This document shows positions 56,048 to 64,000 of a stretch of 64,000 nucleotides of DNA, in pieces (the stretch's first letter is position 1; each line of letters begins with the position of its first letter). Under the pieces are notes generated by a model. It searched no databases and had not been told where the DNA came from. It saw nothing but the letters and a program-made list of their open reading frames with translations. The position numbers and the translations under genes are program-made. Origin of the DNA: Anthoceros angustus (taxonomy: Eukaryota > Streptophyta > Anthocerotopsida > Anthocerotales > Anthocerotaceae); contig VJWM01000116.1 in NCBI GenBank assembly GCA_010909165.1, forward strand, positions 124,001-188,000, written 5' to 3'.

Positions 56048-58082
56048 CAAGTAATTACAACTTGCAAAAGTTGAAAAAGTTCCCAAAAAGATGTACAACT
56101 GAATAAATATTTTTAGTATAATTTTAAAATTATATAAAATATGATATTATCCATTCTGCGATGAAAGATTTAAATCAAATGATGTCAGAAATACAGTGTT
56201 GAAGTAGTGTTATCTTGTGAGATGCACAAATTTCAAATTGTCAGTTTCCTTCTCTAAAATAAAATTAAAAAGTCATAAGTTGGAGCAGTCTTTAAGAAAA
56301 GGCTATCAAACATTTTTCACTTCTCACCATCTCTGGTGTACACATAAAACTTTGAAAGTTGATATTATAAGTGGATGAGTTAACCTTTGAATGCCAATAT
56401 TATTCTAGTGAACATATTTTATATGAGATTGTGTAATCTATTTTAGAAGCTTTTCATATCTTTTTTGTATAAATAAAATTCCATAAAAGGATTGCCTAGT
56501 CCCAGAATGACAATCAAGCTAGCTCAAAACGAATGATTTGAAAATCCCTATTTAGGTTCTCAAAATTTAGGGTTCTCCACATAGTTCTCCCCAAAATTAG
56601 GGTTGTCCCTACCATGATTCGTTTGTCCAAGCCGTCGAGTTCCTTGCAATGAATACATTGAAACTTTTGTGGAGGATTTTTGTATACTCGAATTTCCAAG
56701 CTTTTTAGAAAGACACTAAATTGAAGAACGTATTTTAGAAGGCCCCTATTCTTTTGTTCGTATAAATAAATTTCTATTCAAGTTTTTAATTAAGATGTAA
56801 ATGAATTGGTTGGTTTCTTTTGAGATGTGATTGTGATGGACCCTACTTGGGCTATTTGTGAGCATATTATCATCAACTCTCCGGGTTGGGTGGCGGAGGG
56901 ATGTAGAGTAGTGAGGTTGGCGGTACATCCATGCGGGAAGACCACACATTGATTGCCTACCGAGACCTCTGAGGCCATGCCAAAGATTTCTTCGGGTTCA
57001 TTTGGCCGCCCAAAATGGGCAATCACGGCGACTCAGGGCTATTTGCCTCTTTCCGGGGTAGATGAATTTCCAATTTTTTTCCTACGTAAAGTCTATGTTT
57101 TATTTTATTCTTGTTGTAGTTAGATGTTAGGATGGAAGTTCTAAAAAAGACCGTGTTAACTCATACTTTTGCCTTTTGCCGCTCGTTGAAGTAAGGTTGA
57201 GTCAGTCGTTTCACTCATGATTGTCCCTCTTTCCGAGCAAAAGAGTTCCAAAGTAATGGAGATTTTATTAAAAAAAAGAGATCACCACCTACCCCGAACC
57301 TAGGGGACCACCCAGTAAGTAATGGGACATGAGAATTTGGATCTTTCTAAAGGCAGGCCCCGAGTCGAAGGCATTGCTTGTTGCTCTCTCCCTCCCTTCA
57401 TTGTCGCAATTTCATTGACACTGTTAATTAATTGATTGAAGATTATTTGTCTTGTTTGAATTTTACCTTTACATTCGTCCATACCATTGTAGCGCAATCT
57501 ACGTAGTTATCATATTTCAATCCCACGAGGGAAATCCGTCCTTAGTGAACTTCAATAAACTTCTTCTTTTTTTCTTCTTCTTCCTCCCTCCCTTCCTTCC
57601 TTTCTTCAAACCTTCAAATCTTCAAACCGCGTTGATTTTGGTGACGTTGTGGTCCCAAGACTTCGTCGTGCTGCATGGCGGTAGGATTACTTTACTCACA
57701 GAGTCAGTGATCGGCTGTCCATTGTACGGGGTAGGGTGGTTCCTGGAAGGTGTGGGAGCTCGCGTGCCTCCTGCAGACTGCTTTATCTGGTCCAATGGCA
57801 GCCGGATGTAGATACACGAGAGTCCAAAAGAGAAGAACGACGTCCCGTCAACACCATGAAAGCACAGTCACGACTACGCCAAATCATGCTCGTCTTGATT
57901 CGTATCTCAAGGCCGGGTCCCCCCCGTCTTTGATGCGTTGGTGCTTCCGCGAAGCTGCGACGGTGGGGGATGCGAATGCAGCCCAGTCTGCCATTGTACA
58001 CTCACACTAGCCTCAGGTGGTGGGTGAGCTGGGCTGGTGCGGCCTCTGAGCTCTGGTGGGCTTAGTATGCGAGGATTGGGCC
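56048..58082. other. Intergenic, no gene recognised
   Basis: AT-rich to 57.5 kb. Contains the retroposon-like end at 57525-57595 and, from about 58017, DNA also present upstream of the NLR relic at 43.6 kb. A 78-residue minus-strand frame (56790-57026) has no known domain. Confidence 0.45.
57525..57595 (+). repeat. Dispersed retroposon-like 3' end with TTC tail (copy 3)
   Basis: gaaatccgtccttagtgaac, then aataaacttc and a long TTC/TTCC run. Same arrangement as at 4262 and, inverted, at 44480. Confidence 0.5.
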
Positions 58083-61000
58083 ATGGCGGACGGAACGAGG
58101 CTGCGTCCTGTTGCGGAGGAGAATGGGCGGAGCGTGGAGGATTCTCGGCGGCCGGTGCCCCCCTCCGAGAGGTCTTGGGCGACGGCTGACGAGTGGGATA
58201 AGATGGCAGAGATCCTGGATAAAGCAGGCAACCTCCAGGTCGCGAGCCTTGCGGTGGGTGACTCGACTTCGGGGTGTGGGTGATGGGTACGGTGGTAGGA
58301 TGGTGGGATGCTGATGCTTGGCATTGCTAACATTGTTGGAACTTGGCCCTGCACAGGGCTCGAATGAGGTAGGTGCGAGCAAGGGGGTGGGCGTTAGTGT
58401 GGGGGGGGTTCTGTCCGAGCTGCTGGATCTGTTTGGGAATATCGGGACCTACGGTTTGGTCTTCAAGCTGGCTGCATTCATCCGAAACCGAGTGAAGATG
58501 ATGCAGGATGTGGAGGAGCGGAGCAAGCGGGTGGCAGAGGAGACTCAGTTCATTCGGGAGCGCTTCGAGAAGGTGGAGATACAGTTCACACTTTCCGATG
58601 TGTCCATCCTGGAGCAGGGGGCCGAGACCTTGTGTTTCTGTGCCATTGTGTTGCAGAGGTTGCGCGTCAGGAGTTGGGGGTGAGTGAGTGGGAGTCTTCC
58701 CTGACGGTTCGGATGGAATTAAGGGGTTTGTTGATGGCTGCTGCAGGGAATGAGCTGATGGATGGAACAACTGTGGTGTGGCAGGGCTTGTGCTTGCCTG
58801 CTCATCAAGTTATGCAGCTGCCTGTCTGCACCTGCGAATCAAGCGGCGTTGGTGACATGCGAAGAGAAGCTCAGGAGCTTTCGGGAGAGAATGTCTCTTG
58901 CCCTACAGACTCGCCGTCCCGTTTGCGATCTGCCGGATCTGCAGTGGCCCCCGGCGGTCGGGATCGATGACCAGATTGATAAGGTGCTCGAGTTTCTGGG
59001 GCAGACTAACTCTGACCAGGGCGTGTCGTGCGTGGTCTGCTTCCACGGGGTGAACGGTGTGGGTAAGAGCCGGCTCATGTTCGAGGTGCAGAACAGGTTC
59101 CCAGCCCAGTCCCACTTTGACAACTTCTACACCATGGACTTCGCTTCGGCATCCGATCTCCAAAGCCTCCTGTACTTGCAACAGGGGCTCGTGGAGCATA
59201 TCCTGGGCACAGGCACGGCCACTGCACTGAGAAGTACGGATTCGGGCAGGACGACTATCAGGAGGTGCCTGGCTTTCCAGAAGGCGAGGGAGCAGCGGGT
59301 GCTGTTTGCCTTCGACAACGTTGGGAAGGCGGAACACTTGACTTCCATCTTGCCACTGAACCTGGCTGAGGAGCTGCCCGCTGGGAGCTGCATTCTGGTG
59401 TCACTGGCCCACAACGATCAGATTCTGAGAGCCATCGAACAGGTGTTTCCACGCAGCAGGACATGCCAGCACAAAACACACTCGGTGACTCGTCTGAAAG
59501 AAGAGGATGCCAAGAAGCTCCTCAGCCTGCACGCAGTTAACCTGCCGAAGGACGAGTCGGTGGTGGAAAAACTCGTTGCCCGCTGTGACGGGCTCCCTTT
59601 CCTGCTCAAGGCCGTGGGTCAACGGCTTGCGCAGTGCGCAGACTGGCAAGCTGTGCTGGACGGGCTGAGAAAAGCTGAAGACGGTGCTCTGGTGACTGAT
59701 GAGCTTACCGGGGTGATGACGCATCCCAACGCCGTGCCAGCAGAAAAACCTTCACCCGCTGGCAGGTTACCATCCATACCATCCGTGAAGCCTGCGGTGC
59801 CAGCACGCAAACCTTCAAACGCTTGCAGGTTAACATCCATACCATCCGGGAAGCCTGCGCCACTTGGCCGTCGTGTGCTAGTCCTGCGTGTGGAACCGAG
59901 TTACAGAAAATTGGACAACGCGGCCCTGAACAAGCGCCTGGACAGCAAGTTGAAGGTTGTGTTCGGAGCCCTGGATGAAGAGCTGCAGAATGCGCTGAAT
60001 GACATCCGAAGCTTGCTCGCTGGTTGGGACTGGAAGACAGTGGAGGCCATCCTTGGGACAGATCTTGATCATGGGAAGGACTTGATGAAGAAGCTGGCTG
60101 ATCGGTCTCTCATATCCCCCAAGGTGAGCAAGGGGGCGCGCTTGGCTCCGGTAGCCAACCTTACCAGGTACTCGGGGCCTGGTCCTTGGAAGACCAATGT
60201 GGTGGCTGTGGATGAGCGCGTCCTGCAGCCGTCCAATACCGTGGCCAGTCTGGTGGAGCTGGATCATCCTGAGGCTGTCACGCTTGACAGAATCCAGGGC
60301 GTGAAATATCTGGTGGTGCACAACAGTTCACTGGACGCGACATGGTCCCGTCACCTTGCTGATTTGAAGTTCTTGTACTGGAGTGTGAGCAGAGTTGGTG
60401 CGTCGACATCCTTCACATTCCCTTTCCAGGGACCTCATGTTCTACCACAGTTGAAACTGCTGATCATTTATGGCAATCTCAATGTCCATCAGTTCACGGT
60501 GGGTTCCTCCTTCCTCCTCCTTCACATCATGGAGTCCATGGCAGGTTCTGAGCTGATTCTTACGGACTTGCTGTTGATGTCGTTCAGATACCTTCAGAGC
60601 TGCCCCGGCTCATCCTTGTCAACTGTGGTGCAACACAAGAGCTACCGGAGGCCATGTTCGTCTCAAGGAAGCTGGAAGAGCTCCGCCTGAGAGACTGTCG
60701 TAACCTGGCACGCCTCCGTCTGCCTCAAAGCAACAATCACCTGCAAACCCTCTGCCTGGAGAGATGCCCCGCTCTGAAAACCTTGCCCAAAGCCATTTCC
60801 GGTTTGAGAGCTCTGCGAACCCTGGAGCTGCTCTCATGCGACGGCTTGGAGAAGCTGGAAGCAGGGGGCGTAGGGAGTCTGGAGAATCTACGAGCTCTCT
60901 CTGTCGTGGGCTGCGACAGGCTTACGGCACTGCCTGACGACCTCGGAAATGTGTCCACACTAGAGTCCTTGAACCTATCCTTCTGCAGCAACCTCGGGGA

Positions 61001-61478
61001 GGTGCTGCAGATCGGTGATGGTTTGGGACAGCTGGAAGATCTCGACCTGACAGGATGCTCATCGATCCGCAAGCTCTCACCGGACATCAAGATGCTCAAA
61101 TCTCTGAGCAGACTGAGTCTGGTTGCCTGCTCCAACCTGGTGTCTCTCCCGGACGAGATCGGGGAGTTGCGGAACTTGCAGGACCTGGAGATGGGTTTTT
61201 GCATCCGAGTGCGAAACCTGCCAGTGAGTCTCCTCAACCTGGCGTCTCTCCGCAGGCTGACGCTCACCTGGTGTTCCAGTCTGAAGGAACTGCCGGAAGG
61301 TCTGGACGCGTTGAGCAGCCTGGAGTACCTCAATCTTCTGGGCTGCCAGGCACTGGACGTGTCCAAGTATTCGGAGGTAATCCAAAAGCTGCGGAACAAC
61401 AAGGCCGTGGTGCACGCAGAGCCATCCGACTTGCGGACCCTTTACACCGGCCAGCAGCAGGGGAGGAGAACCGGATAG
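58083..61478 (+). CDS. NLR immune receptor (helical N-terminus, NB-ARC, LRR)
   Basis: Intracellular immune receptor type. Exon 1 58083-58253; exon 2 from 58357 with a helical domain (LLDLFGNIGTYGLVFKLAAF, then a charged coil). Between about 58600 and 58830 the frame must change twice, so an intron or indel there is unresolved. 58762-60498 holds the NB-ARC: P-loop HGVNGVGKSRL near residues 95-105 of that piece, kinase-2 RVLFAFDNV near 179-187, GSCILVSL, and CDGLPFLLKAVG. A Pro-rich 21-residue tandem repeat follows (59734-59859). A clear intron at 60499-60587 leads into 60588-61478, about eight LRRs of the LxxLPxxLGNLxxLxxLxLxxC type. The N-terminus is not TIR; I cannot say whether it is RPW8-like or another helical bundle. 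A second copy of the 5' end is at 43.6 kb. Confidence 0.8.
59734..59859 (+). repeat. 63-bp in-frame tandem duplication inside the NLR gene
   Basis: Two adjacent 63-bp units (59734-59796, 59797-59859) encode 21 residues each with the pattern KPSxAxRLxSIPSxKPA. It lies in the linker between the GLPL part of NB-ARC and the following helical region. Both copies keep the frame. Confidence 0.9.
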
Positions 61479-61636
61479 GCGGCCTACTGGTCCAACCCGA
61501 CTGCAAACGTGTCGAGCCCTGTCGACAGAACGAGATTCCTCTCTGCTCCTCCTGCGTCTAGTGGTCCCATGGAACCTAAGACTACGGGGGATAGACACAG
61601 CAGTATCGATGAAGAATAGTTGGCTAAGATTTGTCC

Positions 61637-62947
61637 TTACAAGGCAACTTTGCCTCGTATCCAAATGATCACCACACCTTCGCAGTCGGAGGTTGCAAGT
61701 AGGTTCTCTCCGTGGTTCCAAGCAACACCCACAACAGGAACGCTGTGCCCCTGAGCAGTAAAGAATGGACAGGATTTCAGCACAGTCAAGAGGATGATGT
61801 TGCAGGATAGAAGGACGCTACGGAGCAGAAACCTGCAGCTTGTTGACGCATGGGGACTTGGGCCGGGTCAGATCGTAGAACCCCACGGTGCCCTCCTCGC
61901 TCCCAGACACTGTCATGGAGATCACAGGTGTCAGTGGCATGGAAGAGAAGGAGGTGCTGAAGCAGAGGGGCGGGGTTGCTTCTCGGGAACCTATGAATTC
62001 GCCCCTCTCCAATGACAGGAGTGGGCAGAAAGACGTCTTAATGCTTCTTGCCCGAGGGCCCAGGTGGAGGGAGAAGATCAGGAGCAGGGTGCCCTTCAAG
62101 GTCAGGGAGACACTGTCACAAATCAAGCCTTGGTTGTGTTAAGGAGGATGGCATGCATCATGATGGGAGGCAGACGTTTGCGGAGAGAGCATCCAACCTG
62201 AAGAATCTCATGCTTCCATCACGATTGGAGGTGAGCAGTACAGGCTTGCCGGCGAGGTGTGAGAAGGTCTTGAATTGAACAGTTGTTGTTGCTGATTTGT
62301 GCCGCAGGCCAGCTCCATTTCGGTGAGCATGGGCCAGTGCAGCTGTGCGTTTCTCCACCGTAATGCTGTGAATTGTACCCTTCCAGAACACGATATCCTC
62401 TTCAGGGATGCTTCAAATGAGGAAAAGATTAGGACAGCTCGTGCATGCAGGTAGCAAGGTACCTGAGAGTCGCCAGCAAAAATGATGTTGCCAGTGCTAT
62501 CAGCGTCCAGCGCTGTCACGTTGTTGTCTACAGAAAGCTTGTGCAACACCCGGCCTGTGCTGAAATTGAACACCTGTACGGTCATATGCATAGGAATTCA
62601 GAAGTCAGGGGCCGGCCACAAATGGTGTGGCGAAGCTTACTGTACACTGATGTGCAAATCACAGACTTACTGAGACGTTCTTACTTGAGTTGCCCACGAG
62701 GAGGAGGTTGTTATTCACCTGCGTTAACACCACTCAGGAGGGATGAGAAGCTCGAGAAGATGGTTGAACGTTAATGTGATGGGCACGAAACAGAGTCAAG
62801 GAGTTACAGGATGAAACCGTATACAGAGCTGCGCAGTCTTTTCGTATATGATCCGCACACATTGTCCCCCCTTGACGTCCCAGATTCTTACTCTCTTGTC
62901 CACAGACGAGGAGCATATGTACCGATCATTCAACGACAAATCCAAAT
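61637..62947 (-). CDS. WDR13-like WD40 protein, 3' seven exons (5' part missing)
   Basis: Minus-strand exons with closing phases: 62808-62947, 62671-62718, 62463-62573, 62198-62397, 61991-62112, 61833-61909, 61637-61750. They read SSSVDKRVRIWDVKGGQC, NNNLLLVGNSSKNVS, VFNFSTGRVLHKL, AGDSQDIVFWKG, TFSHLAGKPVLLTSNRDG, FCPLLSLERGEFIVSGSEEG, VNKLQGHSVPVVGVAW, LLATSDCEGVVIIW and stop. The order and wording follow the C-terminal half of animal WDR13. The most 5' exon begins in phase 1, so more exons are required upstream, but about 57 bp beyond it a duplicated PPR pseudogene fragment begins and continues past the window edge. Either that fragment sits inside an intron or the gene was cut. It converges with the NLR gene, 158 bp between stops. 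Confidence 0.82.
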
Positions 62948-63004
62948 CTGCAACAATGGAAAAAGAAGGGGTTCGATAATAAGGATAGATACACTAAATC
63001 TGCT

Positions 63005-64000
63005 GGCCCCCGTCCAGAATCTGGGAGTGAAGCCCTTTTCCCTGATCAAGAGCTCCAATGCTGGCGCAAGCTTTCAAAAGGCAGGCGACTGTAATGGGAT
63101 CGACTGGTTTCATGCCCTCCTGCTCCATCCTCCCATACAGAGCAAGAGCTTCTTGCCCCAAAGCATGGTTCGCATATCCAGCAATCATGACAGTCCATGT
63201 TACTACGTCTTTTGAGATCAATCCATCAAAAACTTTGCGAGCATCTTGCAAACTACCACATTTAGCATACATATCCACCAGGCAGTTGCCAATAACTACA
63301 TCAGCATCTAATGCTTGCCGCTGAATCTCACAATGGAGTTCCTTTCCTGCTGCAAAACACCAAGGCTGGCACATGCTTTCAAAAGCGTGGCAAATGTGAC
63401 GTGATCAGCCAGACTGATGCCTCCTGTTGCATCATTTGGTAGAGGTGAGAGCTTCCTGGCCAAGTCCGTGCTCAGCATAGCCAGATATCATGGCAGTCCA
63501 TGTCACCACATCTCTTCGAGATAACCTGTCAAACACTCTGCGAGCATCCCCTAAGCTGCCACATTTAGCATACATGTCCACCAAAGAGTTCCCGATGGTC
63601 AAATCTGTTTCGAGTCCTCTCTGCTGGATCTCAAAATGTAGCTCCTTGCCCTGATGTAAAGCACCAACACAGCCACAAGCTTTCAGCAGGCACACAAATG
63701 TAACACGGTTGGCTGGAGAAATACCTCCTGTTGCATACTCTCATACAGCATCAGAGACTCTTGACCAAGCCCTTGCTGAGCATAAGCTGCGATCATGGCA
63801 GTCCATGCCACCACGTCCCTGCTGGGCAATCTGTCAAACACTGCACGTGCATCCTCTAAGCTGCCACATTTGGAATTCATGTCCACTAAGCTGCTGCCAA
63901 CTATCAATTCACCCTCCAACCCTTGGCTCTGAATCTGACAGTGGATCTGCTTTCCTGATGTAAAGCTCACACTGCCACATGCTTTCAAAAGGCAGGCAAA
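63005..64000 (-). pseudogene. Recent partial copy of the 37.7-38.7 kb PPR pseudogene
   Basis: From about 63005 (ggcccccgtccag) to the window edge the DNA matches 37701-38702 at roughly 98-99% by eye, same orientation. It shares the frameshifts at 38653 and 38423 of the donor (63953 and 63722 here). It has its own extra losses: CCC to CC near 63349 and near 63420, a 1-bp loss near 63443, and CCC shortening near 63967. PPR blocks such as NCLVDMYAKCGSLQDARKVF are readable. It cannot be functional as it starts mid-gene and has no proper end. Confidence 0.93.

Noticed and set aside
58632-58970. Separate small gene in front of the NB-ARC
   Set aside because: It overlaps the NLR frame and starts at a non-ATG codon; more likely an exon or frame-shifted part of the same NLR.
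1-64000. CRISPR array, prokaryotic operon or phage-like system
   Set aside because: Tandem repeats present have no constant repeat-spacer order, and the genes have introns and plant families, so a prokaryotic reading does not apply.

Overview
The window is nuclear DNA of a land plant. Evidence for this is the ABA receptor (PYR/PYL), IBR5, plant-type enoyl reductase and CYP71, which all have GT-AG introns, plus a large family of intronless plant-type PPR genes. A homologue of the sperm-flagellum IQ protein SPATA17 points to a plant with swimming sperm, that is a bryophyte, lycophyte or fern grade plant and not a flowering plant. Very short introns (mostly 60-180 bp) and many PPR genes and relics would fit a lycophyte such as Selaginella or a hornwort. 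The species cannot be fixed from this sequence.

Layout. 1-3.9 kb: about 1-kb tandem units, each with a GCTCCGT/GCTCGT minisatellite and a small palindrome. 4.6-5.9 kb: F-box gene with one frameshift, with a decayed partial copy at 8.6 kb. 9.3-11.2 kb: ten-exon mitochondrial enoyl reductase. 12.1-12.55 kb: 89-bp minisatellite. 13.4-14.8 kb: IBR5-type phosphatase. 15.6-19.4 kb: intact 1,270-residue PPR protein with a strict 351-bp super-repeat. 20.1-20.3 kb: long hairpin. 20.6-21.7 kb: ABA receptor. 24.4-26.4 kb: second intact PPR gene, divergent from CYP71 (26.8-30.2 kb), which faces a p24 cargo receptor (30.5-31.5 kb). 33.6-35.0 kb: SPATA17-like gene in AT-rich DNA. 36.7-42.7 kb: two head-to-head PPR genes broken by frameshifts. 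43.6-44.1 kb: NLR 5' relic. 46.6-49.8 kb: SLC35B-type transporter whose 5' and 3' exons are separated by about 1.9 kb without the expected central exon. 51.3-54.3 kb: PPR relics, one duplicated. 54.6-56.0 kb: decayed aspartic protease. 58.1-61.5 kb: NLR gene. 61.6-62.9 kb: 3' half of a WDR13-like WD40 gene, next to a recent copy of part of the 37-39 kb PPR pseudogene (63.0-64.0 kb).

The genes do not form one pathway. They are housekeeping genes (lipoate/fatty acid synthesis, ER-Golgi traffic, chromatin), hormone-response genes (ABA receptor, IBR5), organelle RNA factors (PPR) and immunity (NLR), set among repeat-rich and decaying copies. The most distinctive items are the six consecutive PPR triplets that all carry the same 16-residue insertion, the Lys that appears in place of the catalytic Arg of the IBR5 phosphatase, and the shared and private frameshifts that mostly shorten G/C runs in PPR copies. 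Exon coordinates were worked out by hand from splice consensus, reading frame and remembered family conservation; no search was run.
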